Of a DNA stretch of 64,000 nucleotides, positions 10,443 through 21,460 are shown one piece after another. The first letter of the stretch is position 1. The number at the start of each line of letters is the position of its first letter. The stretch lies in NCBI GenBank assembly GCA_002633005.1, contig NMRA01000305.1, forward strand, positions 429,110 through 493,109, read 5' to 3'. Position numbers and translations under genes: made by a program. The stretch comes from Phoronis australis (Eukaryota > Phoronida > Phoronidae). The notes under the pieces were generated by a model. That model was not told the origin of the DNA. It saw only the letters and a program-made list of their open reading frames with translations, and did no database searches.

Positions 10443-10836
10443 CTGAAACATATTTGATCACAACAATATACGATACAAGCTTAGGCCAAATAATGCATAC
10501 TAAGTTCTGGTTTTCTTTTTTGAAATTCGAGCAGTATTCCATAAGTTGCTCACTTTTTGAGAAAACACAATCTACCCGATACGAGCTAAATTGATGTAGG
10601 ATGTTTTTACTCATCGCTTGGCAAATCATGGCATTTCAAACCTTGCGTATGTGTCTTTCCACAGCTTTTCAAAAAAAACCAGACCACGCTTGAAACTAAT
10701 GCGGGCCAGCTTTTCTTTTGTTGTTTTTCAGGTGGGCAAGCGTAGGTCTCAAAATGACTTGGGGTAAAGACCTGAACCTACTTCGCTTTTTATTTGGACT
10801 TACCTATTCTATACTCTTACAGTAATGCCAAACGGT

Positions 10837-11092
10837 AAAAATCTCACTAATTCAGGACATCATATGGCTGACAAGAGAAATTTTTTGGATTTTCCCATGA
10901 AAGATATATAGCAATCATAACATTCAAGTAAAAATAAATGCTTTTACATGTTCCCACTTTGTACAATAGCTACAACCAGACAATACCTTGAAAAATTGAG
11001 GATATTCACAATAATGTAAAAGCCATTGAAAAATGAAAGAAGAGCCATTTTGGTAATGATTTTTTTGTCCAAAACTGGTGAGATTTTACCAC
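10837..11092. mobile_element. small inverted-repeat element (MITE-2)
   Basis: Starts GGTAAAAATCTCACTAATTC and ends AAACTGGTGAGATTTTACC, giving inverted ends of about 20 bases. About 255 bases, AT-rich, non-coding, in the E35-E36 intron. Related elements occur at 16.04-16.28 and 43.28-43.54 kb. Confidence 0.7.
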
Positions 11093-11562
11093 ATATTCTT
11101 CAGAAAAGCGTTGACGGCCATTGTTTCCTATCGAACTCAAAGAAACTAACTGGTGTATTTTTCAAAATGTGACTCAGTGCTGTTCCAATAATTACTGTAT
11201 TGTAGAGGAAGCATTTTTTCACACGCACTACCTAAAGTATATGTTTTACTTTCCCAGCCCGCTGCCAATATGTTATCAGATTTCAATCACCCATATTTTT
11301 TATTTCGACTTGTATTTTACCTCCAATACATATTTCATAGGGAGTCGGGGAGGCGCGTCAAATTTTCATAATTCATTTTAACTAGAGTTATTAATTGTTT
11401 GTGATCTGTGTCCTTATTAAGAAGACAGAAATACAATAATTTGAATACTCTTCACAACTGTGCGTTTGTACTATTCATTTTGTGAAAAAGAACACACAGC
11501 AGAACAATGAAATTTATTGATTAAACAATAACTTTAACTAGCAGTATCAGACAATAACTTAC

Positions 11563-11677
11563 CTCAAACTGTATTACTGACGCTGGCCCAACATCAATGT
11601 CTGTGGTAGTAATGGAGTGTTCTCCAGCGCTTCCTTCGAACACCATAGCAGATGTGCCAGAAAACGTGCTATCATAC
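11563..11677 (-). CDS. RELN: reelin exon E35: repeat 5A
   Basis: Encodes YDSTFSGTSAMVFEGSAGEH, SITTTDIDVGPASVIQFE. Matches vertebrate [32 protein letters not shown]. Acceptor TTTTCAAG, strong donor GTAAGT, phase 0. Confidence 0.93.
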
Positions 11678-12483
11678 CTTGAAAAGAATTAAACAGCGAG
11701 CATAATAATTGCACAAGTCATATTTTGATAACATATCCGAAAGGAATAATCATAATGATTGACAGTTTGGAGGACAATTATTTCATTTGTTCAGTACACC
11801 AAGTTGCCAGTCACACTGAAACAGAACATGGTGTTGCTTAAGAAGCAGGGCTTGGAATGACCAATGACAAAAAACGCAGAAACTTTTACGGCCCAAATCA
11901 TGCCCGATAACCAGCCTTTGAAATGGTCAATGTGAACCTTTCCGCGACAAAAATCGGGAGGACTAAAAAAAAAACGTTACCACCATCAGTAGCATGCGTC
12001 TGCGTCCTTTTCGCTCGCCCGCCCACTCCCAAACTGCACAGTTTTGGCTGCAGAGCGGTAGTATTTGTCGCCGCGCTTAACAATAACACGAGCCGCCATT
12101 GAAAATCACACCACGCTTTACCCAGATGCCCCGGCAATGTTGACAATTTACGTTCCTCCGAAACATAAAGAGCAACTTCCGCTTTCCAAGGTGAACGTCG
12201 TCTGCAACGCCGCGGTAAGAAAGGAGTTTGCCGCGGAAATTTCATATCAAATCCGATTTTTTTACGCGGAAATATTATAAAAAAAGCGGAAAGCACATTT
12301 CAAAAAAGCGGAAATCCGCATTTCTGCGGAAAATTCCAAGCCCTGAAGAAGGAATGAAAGAGGGACCACCGTCTCTATGACAACCAACAAAGAAGACAGA
12401 CTTTCCATCCTCTTCTCACTTGATGAAGTGCAATGTTCTTGTCTCTGGCAATTTTTTCTCCAGCTGAATTACCCTTCGTGTAC

Positions 12484-12646
12484 CTGATATTCTGAGCACA
12501 GAATGAGTCCACCCTGCCCCCAGGCCAGAACAGCCAGTGCGTGGGGCGCGGCTCAGAGTCAAATGTCTCGTAGACACTGTCTGTGATGTGCATGGAGTCA
12601 CCACCAATGAAGAAGTTATCTATACTCCACACAGATGTCATGTGAC
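12484..12646 (-). CDS. RELN: reelin exon E34: end of repeat 4B and start of repeat 5A
   Basis: Encodes HMTSVWSIDNFFIGGDSMHI, then TFDSEPRPTHWLFWPGGRVD and SFCAQNI. Matches vertebrate [47 protein letters not shown]. Two donors were possible; GTACAC is chosen because it joins E35 in frame. Acceptor TTTTTTGCAG. Confidence 0.9.
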
Positions 12647-13131
12647 CTGCAAAAAAGAATCTCATGTCAAAGTCGTATTTTCCGTTGAAGACCTGTGCAG
12701 CGCCATCGATGAAAACCGTCATTTCGCTTCTTTTTTGGGAGGAGCCTTTTGCTTGGTTCTTTGAAAAGTTGAGTTAAGTTTACCTAATTACACGACAACA
12801 CTGTAGACTGAACAGAGTTCACTGACTGCTCCAACGGGAACATACGGCCCCCTAACATGATTCTTACCCCTTTGAAGTTTGTGTTGTCAACTTTTAAATT
12901 ACCTAATTAGCGCTACGTAGAGCTTTAGAAGACAACAGATTTTGACCTGCCAACATTTGGCTTTACAATTGAAAGTAAACTATGAAGGAGAGTACCTTCT
13001 TTGCGCACGAGAGTCAAGGAATATTGAAGTGAGTTACATTCTGTACAATGAAAATAGGACATAACCACCATTACATAAGCAGTTACCTAACAACAGAATT
13101 CAATAGAATTTAAATTTAATAAGTAAGAATT

Positions 13132-13272
13132 GTTAGTCTTCATACACACTGTATGTTGGTCCCATCACGTGACTTATAGTGAAGTCTGACAAGATCCCAG
13201 TCCCAACTAGGGAGATCTTTTCAGACTTCACTATAAGTCACAACCAACAGATGGCGTGTATGATGACTAATA
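13132..13272. repeat. long hairpin (about 65-base arms)
   Basis: Arms 13,132-13,202 and 13,205-13,272 are inverted copies (GACTTATAGTGAAGTCTGA against TCAGACTTCACTATAAGTC). There is almost no loop, and one arm has an extra CCCATCAC. Likely a short foldback transposon; a small-RNA precursor is possible. In the E33-E34 intron. Confidence 0.85.
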
Positions 13273-13530
13273 ACGCTTACTGATACGATATCAACACACT
13301 GATATATTACAACACAATTACGTAATTCCCAAGACTACTTTCTCCAAATCAAACTCATTTTATACAATCATTCTAGCATAGCAGTATTCTTCAGGTGTAT
13401 CTGATGACAAACATTCTAGTAATTTAAAGGAGGAATTTGAATGTTTTAACAAGACGAATTAATTTGAGGTAAGGTTAAGACCACAAGAGTGCCAAGTGGC
13501 CAATGTATTTTTTGACACCCTTGTGTTTAC

Positions 13531-13607
13531 CTGCATGGTTTGGTTGCCAGAATCGCAATCTCGTGCAGTTGGTCATGGCTCCAATTGGAATGTCCAGGGA
13601 GAAAACT
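13531..13607 (-). CDS. RELN: reelin exon E33: repeat 4B
   Basis: A 77-base exon encoding VFSLDIPIGAMTNCTRLRFW and QPNHAG. Matches vertebrate [26 protein letters not shown]. Acceptor TTTTTTAG and donor GTAAAC; phases join E32 and E34 exactly. Confidence 0.9.
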
Positions 13608-13682
13608 CTAAAAAACACAATGACAGATATAGAAAGTAGTCTGTTAATTCTTAATTAATACTGAAAATCAGCAAACGAAGCT

Positions 13683-13998
13683 ACGGTAAAAATCATGCAG
13701 TTTGGAACAGTCTCTAAAACTTTGGACATTTGAAATCAAGTCAAATTTGAATTTTCTTGAATCTGATGGGGACATGGGTAATTTTGAGGTTCATCATAAT
13801 TCTCAAATATTGGGCATTGCATTTTATATCAACAAAGTCCAAGAAAAAATCGTCAAAATATCTGCCAATGCGAAACTGATCATTTCCTAATTCTTGAATT
13901 TGGAACGGCCAATATTCCTCATTTCTAAATTTTTGTACAAGCTCCAACCTTGTCCAAAATATTTTACCTCCACTGTTCCTAACTGGAGAATTTTTACT
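13683..13998. mobile_element. small inverted-repeat element (MITE-3 type)
   Basis: Begins ACGGTAAAAATCATGCAGTT and ends CTGGAGAATTTTTACTGC, with degenerate inverted internal blocks such as TTGAATCTGATGG. Short frames on both strands inside it are not coding. Confidence 0.6.
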
Positions 13999-14103
13999 GC
14001 ATATATCTGTCAATATCAAACCGCTTATCCATCAGGAACTATCGAAAGAGCTTACAGTTCAAAGTTCAGTTGTTTCATGGTGGGTATAATAACACACGCC
14101 TAC

Positions 14104-14300
14104 CTTGTATTGTAGCCAGGCTCATAGTGTAGTTCCTTGACCAGATGCCAGGTGATGCCACCGTTATTCGAGTACTGTAACAACACACTGTGGTTCCTGG
14201 GCCAGCCAGACCCGGACAGGCAGCCATATTTGAACCAAAACTGGACTTGAGTAGCTGTGGACAGGTCCAAGTCTTTACTGGTGGTTTGACGAAGGCCAGC
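14104..14300 (-). CDS. RELN: reelin exon E32: repeat 4B
   Basis: Encodes AGLRQTTSKDLDLSTATQVQ, FWFKYGCLSGSGWPRNHSVL and [20 protein letters not shown]. Matches vertebrate [24 protein letters not shown] and [22 protein letters not shown]. Acceptor TTTACTAAG, less typical than its neighbours; donor GTAGGC. Confidence 0.9.
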
Positions 14301-15487
14301 CTTAGTAAAGGTAAAATTCACATATCAATGCAGTTTTCACACTTGAACCAGGTCTGCTGTACTGCATCTGCCTAACCCCTAGATCCTCGGAGCTGTCTTG
14401 TCTCATTTAATGGGATGACACTGGCTACAAGAGAGCTACGGGGTCTTTGGTTTGATAAAGAGGTACAGGAGGCTATCTACATGCATGCCCTAAAACCTGG
14501 AGAAGAAGCTAGGTGGCGCCAGGTTTATATTGTCGTCTGCATGGAATGAGAGTGTTGACGATGCCACCAGACAAACCAGATCCCATGTGAACGGAGTTCC
14601 CGCCATGCATTTAAGTAGCAGTCAACATCACCACATCGCAGCAGACGAGACATCTTTGAGGATCAAGGAATTAGGTAAAAACAGTCCAGCGGACCAGGTT
14701 TAAGTAGTAATACTATCAAATTCTTGATGGTTGACGACCAACATTTTGTTAATTTTGTAACTCACTTATATGTAAATTTACCGTCCGGTGGTTTTTCTGT
14801 TCAAATAACCGTCATTCATCCTCAGATGCATCATCACTCCTGCAATCTGCATGACTCACATACTAGAGTGGAGACAGCGTACCAAACCCATGTTGTTCTC
14901 ATTCAATGACCAGTGAGATCAGATCACAAGATTTTGTGCTCAGCTCGTCATGAAGTCAATCAGTATACACGACCGAGCAGTTGCAGGCAAGCTCCCGACC
15001 TGCCACTGTTCACGGCAAGTCAGGCAACTTTTGTATACTAATGTCAATAAAACAAAAAATTACGTTTTCCATGTACTCATGCCATGGAACGAATAACCTC
15101 ATATGATTTATAACAGGAAACTATAATTGAGCAGTTAAATGACAGTTAATATTTTCATATTAAAACGAGATAGGCAAGAAATTCAAGTTTGAGCCCCAAA
15201 CTCTGGTCGCCTATATTACCGTAATATAGGGATCATGTTTTTGGCCGCCATCAGGAGGGGTCTCTTGTATAAATAAGTGGGGGCCCCACTCTTTGGCTGT
15301 CTTTGGACATGGTCCTTTCATATATACAGGGAGCCCCACTTGCGAAGACCAAAAATGAATTGTTTGCTCAAGTCATTTTAATAGGAATAAGTCACTTAAA
15401 ATTATTAATAAGTTGTTCAGTAAATTTTTATTTTCAACCGTCCAGTACTATTCCAGGCTAATCCTAGCACCACAATCCCTCACCCAC

Positions 15488-15665
15488 CTTGAAGAATACT
15501 AGCGCCGTCCCTTCTACGACCACCCCACACACAGCAGTTATCTCCCCTCCGTAGACTGCCGTCCACTTGGTGCGGTCAATTGCTGACGACTGGAATGTAT
15601 CTTTCATGTACTTGGACAGAGCAGTGACGGAGACGCAGTGAACACCGCCAAACCCTTTATCACAC
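15488..15665 (-). CDS. RELN: reelin exon E31: EGF 4 end and repeat 4B
   Basis: Encodes CDKGFGGVHCVSVTALSKYM, KDTFQSSAIDRTKWTAVYGG and VVVEGTALVFFK. Matches vertebrate [39 protein letters not shown]. Acceptor TGTTTCAG; phase 0 donor GTGGGT. Confidence 0.94.
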
Positions 15666-16042
15666 CTGAAACATGAGACCAACACACACGCACACACATT
15701 ATTATCAAGTGCCAAGGAAGGACATTCCTCATCTTTAATACATGGACACAGCTAATGGTATTTTTAATGCAAGAATGGTTACAGTGACAAGATAACCAAT
15801 ATTGCCAGTAAAATGAAATCCTATCTTAAAAGACGAAAACATTACTATGCATACAGTGTCACGTATTTAGGTCCTATTATCAAAATAGTGAGACTTTTCA
15901 ATGCATTTTTTTCCTTTAGACTAGTATCTCACATCTTATAGACACATGTGCCCAAGCCTCACTTATGTAAGCAGGCCACAAGTCTATGTTTATGGCTGTC
16001 TTAAATTAGATTTTTTGTCCACTTTTTGTACTTTTCTTCATG

Positions 16043-16277
16043 TTACGGTTAAACATCACCAATTTAGAACACAATATGGCTGATAGAGGACTTTTTTCAC
16101 AAAAGACAGGTTGCAACAATTCGGTTTTAAATCTCATTCCACCTCTTGACAAAAGTCGAGACTTGGCGTATTTATGGGCATTCATGCAAGTTAGAGTTAA
16201 AAGCTTTTGAAATATGAGAAACAGTTTATTTTGGAAAATTATTTTTGTCAGAGTTTAGTGAGATTTTACGGTTAGCT
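16043..16277. mobile_element. small inverted-repeat element (MITE-2)
   Basis: Begins ACGGTTAAACATCACCAATT and ends GTGAGATTTTACGGTTAG. Same family as 10,837-11,092, recognised by the ACACAATATGGCTGA block. Non-coding, in the E30-E31 intron. Confidence 0.65.
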
Positions 16278-16786
16278 GGTTGACAGTTGCTTGGAAGCAA
16301 TGTGGGGTCGAATTGAGTAGATTTGAATTTATGTTTCATCAAAGTGAATTCACAACAATACCTAACATTTTGTAACGAATGAGTTCACTCACATATTTTT
16401 TAAAATTTTCTCCTTGGTTTCAATCAAACAATTCCCATAAAAGCACATGGGCTTAAGCATTCAAATACGTTTAGAAGGAAAATGTTTACACACAGCAAGT
16501 ACTAGACAACGCCGTTGGGTCCTTGTGTCGGGCTTATAGCGCCTGTCTTACCTTCAGTTGCGTGTAGAAAAAGGAACTAGTAATTTGCACAAAAACCAAA
16601 TATTCACCAAAAAGTCACGCGTGTGTCAAAGATTCCATAGACACTGTATACTTTTGGAAATCATACTACACACTGATGGAATACAGTAAGGTTGCAACAT
16701 GCAGACTGTCATGCATAAGTAAAAATAAACTCCAAATAGGTATAAGATACAATTCTCCTATTGGTGCATGCAGTCATGTGACTTAC

Positions 16787-16927
16787 ACGCACTGCCCAGC
16801 TTGACAGTAGCCATGTCCAGAACACATCCACGGACATCCATCTCCAAGATATACATTGTCCAGGGCCCACACATTTGTCCGCAATGATGGCGAATGCTGG
16901 ATCCATCGAAATCGGGTATTTGGTGAT
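16787..16927 (-). CDS. RELN: reelin exon E30: end of repeat 4A and EGF 4
   Basis: Encodes [40 protein letters not shown] and CQAGQC. Matches vertebrate [46 protein letters not shown]. Acceptor TTTTCAG, donor GTAAGT. Confidence 0.95.
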
Positions 16928-17365
16928 CTGAAAAGATACACCACAACAAATATACGTACCGGTGATATGATAGCTGTGAGATGCTATCTAATAAAGAGTG
17001 AAAGTATCGTTGAACTGAAGATACTGTAATATTCAATAACTGGCCAATTTTCAAACATTTTATATTGAATGTGGACACTTGTTTATTAACAAAACAAAAC
17101 ACAGTTCTATGTTAGCATTTAATATGTCTTGTTTAGGTTCGCCTCTTGTTTACTAAAGTTTACATGTAGTAAACTATAGCTGAACCCATCACGTATACAT
17201 CGTGTAAACGTTATAACTTACTTATTACATGAGTGAGAAGGAATAAAAAATAGCTTCACTCTCACATTCACACTGCCCAGATCTCGGTGCTTAACTTAAC
17301 AAATTTACAGTGAATCTACGTTGATGAACTGTTTCCTGCTCTCTATCTATTTAGATATTCAAAAG

Positions 17366-17427
17366 AGGAACATTTACTCACTAGTACCACCTGGTGGAAC
17401 ATTTACTCACTAGTACCACCTGGTGGA
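17366..17427. repeat. 32-base direct duplication near E29 donor
   Basis: Two adjacent copies of GGAACATTTACTCACTAGTA followed by CCACCTGGTG, about 85 bases below the E29 donor. Confidence 0.85.
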
Positions 17428-17511
17428 TATAAAGTCTCCCATTACATCTCTGAATACTTTCAATGCTGAGAAGTGACTACACCCAGTGCGTCACTACTTC
17501 ACTGCACTTAC

Positions 17512-17785
17512 ACTGTAGATGAAGGCAAGTAGACCGTCACTCTGGTCCACTTCGGGTACACCCCCGACAGGTAGCGCGTCCCCATGTTGAAGTCGGTGCA
17601 GTCGGAAACGGACGGGGTACACTCGTCAGTCACAGGTTGCCACGTGCGACCCAGGTCAATGGAGTATTCCAAGCTGATGTTGTAGAGAGACGAGTAAGGC
17701 CCGCTGCAGCCCATGTTGAGGTCAAACTGCAGGAACATGGAGGATGTCACGTGGAAATCCCACGTCTCAGCATATCTGGAAGAAC
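17512..17785 (-). CDS. RELN: reelin exon E29: repeat 4A
   Basis: Encodes [60 protein letters not shown] and WTRVTVYLPSSTV. Matches vertebrate [55 protein letters not shown]. Acceptor TTTCCAG, donor GTAAGT; ends two bases into a Val codon. Confidence 0.95.
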
Positions 17786-17995
17786 CTGGAAACAGGAAGT
17801 GTGTGCAAAGGTCATAAATGTTACAGAGGTCAAAAGACACAAATATAAATAATTGCAGCATCCAACTACTAAACGCAAAACCCAACTCAGCTGCTTTAGA
17901 ATAAGTCAAATCAGTAACTTACGCAATTTTTTGATAGGTACAGTTATCAAACTAATGTAAGTACTCTGGAACTTTGAAATTAGCACTTGCAAATC

Positions 17996-18266
17996 TTAGA
18001 ACTGACCCATACCTCCACACCCAACCATAACTTACAGCTGACCAATACCTCCTCACCCACTCATAACTTACAGCTGACCCATACCTCCACACCCACCCAT
18101 AACTTACAGCTGACCAATACCTCCTCACCCACTCATAACTTACAGCTGACCAATACCTCCACACCCACCCATAACTTAGAGCTGTCCCATACCTCCACAC
18201 CCACCCATAACTTACAGCTGACCCATACCTCCACACCCACCCATAACTTACAGCTGACCCATACCA
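17996..18266. repeat. minisatellite, about 36-base unit, seven copies
   Basis: Units contain CCATACCTCCACACCCACCC followed by ATAACTTACAGCTGA, in the intron between E28 and E29. Alternating CACTCATAAC and CACCCATAAC forms suggest a higher-order 72-base period. Confidence 0.9.
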
Positions 18267-18626
18267 GCACTTAAGAATACAGCATGACTGACAGGTGAAG
18301 ATATATTTCTCACTTTTTTATAAAATATTACACAAAATAAATAGTAAATAATTATATTCAAAGATCTATACCATAGCTACTAGCCAATCATGGCTCTCAG
18401 AAAGTGGGCATTCACATTTTTTAAAGCTTTTGAAAATTGAAAAGATCAATTTTGGCAGTTATCTTTGTACAACATTGGTGAGATTTAACAGTATTCCAAT
18501 CTACATTAAGTATAGACACTCCTACTGTCACGCCCACCTACCATCACTCTTACTTAACGCCAAAGCTCTCACACATAACCTACTGCCAATCAAACTGAAC
18601 TCCGACAAACTCTCATGCCCACTTAC

Positions 18627-18809
18627 CGCCACTCTTACTGAACTCCAGCACGCTGCCCCGCCCCCCACAGCTGATACGGGGCAGGGCATTTTGGGCCATG
18701 AACCAGACCTCCTCTTGCAGGGGACTGAAGTCCTCCTGGAAACCAAACATACTGGTATCGTTGACGCCCACAACAATACTGTCAATGGACCACTGCGCAC
18801 GTTGGACAC
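18627..18809 (-). CDS. RELN: reelin exon E28 (second copy)
   Basis: Same 61-residue product as the copy at 21,022-21,204, with intact acceptor CATCAG and donor GTAAGT. The three differences are all silent (Pro, Val, Gln codons). Because the exon is symmetric, including both copies would keep the frame and duplicate the segment. Surrounding intron sequence is duplicated too and an assembly gap separates the copies, so an allelic artefact is more likely. Confidence 0.85.
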
Positions 18810-18849
18810 CTGATGAGTAGAAAAGAGGCAAAGACTTATTGCAAATAAT

Positions 18850-19062
18850 TGCAGGTGGCCTGGTACACATTATACCAGACATGCGCAGGGCGCTCAGATG
18901 GGCCCATTGCACTGATCACCTGAAAGCATTTTAAAAGTTAAAACTAAGCTGAGGAGCTAGAGACCTGACTCAAGGGTCTAGCAGTGTGCCCCAGTGGGAC
19001 TCGAACCCATAACCTTCTGTAAAGAAGTGCACACTTATCCCATTAGGCCACACTGCCTCCTC
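18850..19062 (-). mobile_element. tRNA-derived SINE-A (reverse orientation)
   Basis: On the minus strand it has an A-box TGGCCTAATGG and a B-box GGTTCGAGTCCC, followed by a conserved tail TGATCAGTGCAATGGGCCCA. Its tail ends about 40 bases from the E28 acceptor. Four copies in the window; this one and the 21.2 kb copy are a duplicated pair. Confidence 0.8.
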
Positions 19063-19099
19063 TATTGCAACAGTAAGTGCTACAGAATTCTACTTCTTT

Positions 19100-20578
19100 T
19101 AAAAGAAGAGTAATCTGAAAGTACAGTAGGACCCAGTTAATGTCATACCAGATAATAGAATATCCCGGCCGGTTATTGTCATGAAATGTGAAAAAACAAC
19201 TGAATCATTCCCCGTTAAAATCTGGTAAAATAATCCACTTATAATGTAATTATGTAATGATATATATCCGAATATTGAGCCATTAAAAATCACCAAAATT
19301 GATTCTCACCCGCTTACTAGCATGACGCGCACCTTCGTTTTTCTATCTAAATGCAACTTCATTCATCTTATTCATTTGCCTCATCCGACCTCGGCGACTG
19401 GGGTAAAAATCAATCATTTCTTGTTTGCCAGTCTTACTCACTGCCAAGTTGAAACCCACTTAATGGAATATCCCACTTATTATGATAATTTATGTTGAAA
19501 CAGAGGACATGTCGTTAAGCAGGCTCCAACGTATAACTTTATGGTTGCTCTGCCATTCCTAATATGATGTATTATTTTGAAAAATAAAAATTGACTTTAA
19601 TACAATCATAAACAATGGATTGTGGGATACCATCCATCCAAAGCAGAATGAAACTATAAGCAGACTGAGAACGCCAGTACACCAACATTTCCAGCCAACA
19701 GGGGGCCTCGGCGATGGATATTCCACAAATCTCGGACCGTAAAAAGGTGAATAGTACTAGATAAACAGCCTTGAGCATAAGTTTTGTTGAAAGTTAAAAC
19801 AAAAATGTCATCGTGACTGGAAGAAAAAGAAAAGTGTCTGTAGTATTTCTTAAACTCATACAAGGCAGTTTGTCTTCAAAGTTGTAAAATAAATCAAATA
19901 ACCCATTTCAGGACTTACAAACATAGTACAACACAACGCCAACACCCTAAAAACCACCACAACAAATATATGCTTGCCTGCCCAGCGTTTTACATCAACT
20001 TAGCCAAGGTCGACGCATAATGAGTTCATGGTGTGTCACCATAGCCACATTAAGACGAACGAAATAAGACTGAAAAAATTTCTTGGTTATGTGTTTTCCA
20101 TTCATTGATATAATACCACCCGGTCTGTCTCAATTTCCTCATGTATCATTCTGTCCTTGTGTAATGACTTCTGGGCTGTTTCCACGAACCCCAAAAAAGG
20201 GTGAGTGCACGACGTTACGTACCATTCCCCTGAACTCTTAAAGCCAATAAATTTCCAACAGCAGAATCTGATCTAGTATTGTGTTTGATTAAACTTGACA
20301 AACAAGCCTTTTGTGTTTGTACACAATACTAGTAAGTGGGTCAGAGTTTACAGTCACACAAGGGAATAAGCAGGTGAAAGTTACGTCTAATTTCTCTGAA
20401 AGTCAACCGTTTTTTTCCATTTGAAGTTTTTTGGTGATAGTATTTCATACAAAACACATCTTTGTCACGACATTTGTTGAATGTGGTTTGGAAATAGTAT
20501 TTTTAAATATCAGTTAATGCCAGGCATGCTGTTTACAACATAATTGTTGGATTACGCGAGCTTATCAGATGAACGCAG
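19100..20578. mobile_element. repeat element region upstream of E28
   Basis: Begins about CAGTAGGACCCAGTTAATGT and contains AT-rich non-coding sequence. The last 330 bases (from about 20,250, ATCTGATCTAGTATTGTG) recur at 41.85-42.2 kb and inverted at 44.2 kb, so they belong to a dispersed family here called Rep-X. No transposase frame. Confidence 0.55.
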
Positions 20579-21020
20579 NNNNNNNNNNNNNNNNNNNNNN
20601 NNNNNNNNNNNNNNNNNNNNNNNNNNNNNNNNNNNNNNNNNNNNNNNNNNNNNNNNNNNNNNNNNNNNNNNNNNNNNNNNNNNNNNNNNNNNNNNNNNNN
20701 NNNNNNNNNNNNNNNNNNNNNNNNNNNNNNNNNNNNNNNNNNNNNNNNNNNNNNNNNNNNNNNNNNNNNNNNNNNNNNNNNNNNNNNNNNNNNNNNNNNN
20801 NNNNNNNNNNNNNNNNNNNNNNNNNNNNNNNNNNNNNNNNNNNNNNNNNNNNNNNNNNNNNNNNNNNNNNNNNNNNNNNNNNNNNNNNNNNNNNNNNNNN
20901 NNNNNNNNNNNNNNNNNNNNNNNNNNNNNNNNNNNNNNNNNNNNNNNNNNNNNNNNNNNNNNNNNNNNNNNNNNNNNNNNNNNNNNNNNNNNNNNNNNNN
21001 NNNNNNNNNNNNNNNNNNNN
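20579..21020. other. assembly gap (442 N)
   Basis: Run of N between the two copies of a 1.97 kb block. The E28 donor of the upper copy falls inside it. Frames translated across it are meaningless. Confidence 1.
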
Positions 21021-21021
21021 C

Positions 21022-21204
21022 CGCCACTCTTACTGAACTCCAGCACGCTGCCCCGCCCCCCACAGCTGATACGGGGCAGGGCATTTTGGGCCATGAACCA
21101 GACCTCCTCTTGCAGAGGACTGAAGTCCTCCTGGAAACCAAACATACTGGTATCGTTGACGCCCACCACAATACTGTCAATGGACCACTGCGCACGCTGG
21201 ACAC
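21022..21204 (-). CDS. RELN: reelin exon E28 (copy next to E27): end of repeat 3B and start of 4A
   Basis: Encodes VQRAQWSIDSIVVGVNDTSM, FGFQEDFSPLQEEVWFMAQN and SCGGRGSVLEFSKSG. Matches vertebrate [25 protein letters not shown]. Acceptor CATCAG. The donor is hidden in the N gap that begins one base below the exon. It is 183 bases with split-codon phase 1 at both ends. A second copy at 18,627-18,809 differs by three synonymous bases. Confidence 0.88.
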
Positions 21205-21237
21205 CTGATGAGTAAAAAAGAGGCAAAGACTTATTGC

Positions 21238-21460
21238 AAATAATTGCAGATGGCCTCTGGTACACGTAATACCAGACGTGAGCAGGGCGCTCAGATGGGC
21301 CCATTGCACTGATCACCTGAAAGCATTTTTACGAAAGTTAAAGCTAAGCTGAGGAGCTAGAGACCTGACTCAAGGGTCTAGCAGTGTGCCCCAGTGGGAC
21401 TTGAACCCACCACGTCCAGTAAAGAAGCCGACACTTATCCCACTAGGCCACGCTGCCTCA
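21238..21460 (-). mobile_element. tRNA-derived SINE-A (duplicate copy)
   Basis: Allelic or duplicated partner of the SINE at 18,850-19,062 (B-box here GGTTCAAGTCCC), again ending just upstream of the E28 acceptor. Confidence 0.8.

Larger units (their letters stand above)
14301..16786 (-). other. reelin introns around E31: sequence content
   Basis: Apart from E31 (15,488-15,665) and the element at 16,043-16,277, no gene was seen. 15,200-15,350 contains two similar GGAGCCCCAC / GGGGCCCCAC phrases of a low-copy repeat. The rest is AT-rich and unremarkable. Confidence 0.5.
18610..20578. repeat. duplicated block, copy B (contains E28 second copy)
   Basis: Matches 21,021-22,988 with scattered substitutions and indels. 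It ends exactly at the N gap. Includes E28, a tRNA-derived SINE and a longer repeat element. Confidence 0.9.

Noticed and set aside
11898-12296. 132-codon minus-strand frame between E34 and E35
   Set aside because: No similarity to reelin or any family I recognise, no in-phase splice sites; intronic repeat sequence with AAAAAGCGGAAA phrases.
20533-21309. Long open frames on both strands across 20.5-21.3 kb
   Set aside because: Most of their length is N; only E28 at one end is real.
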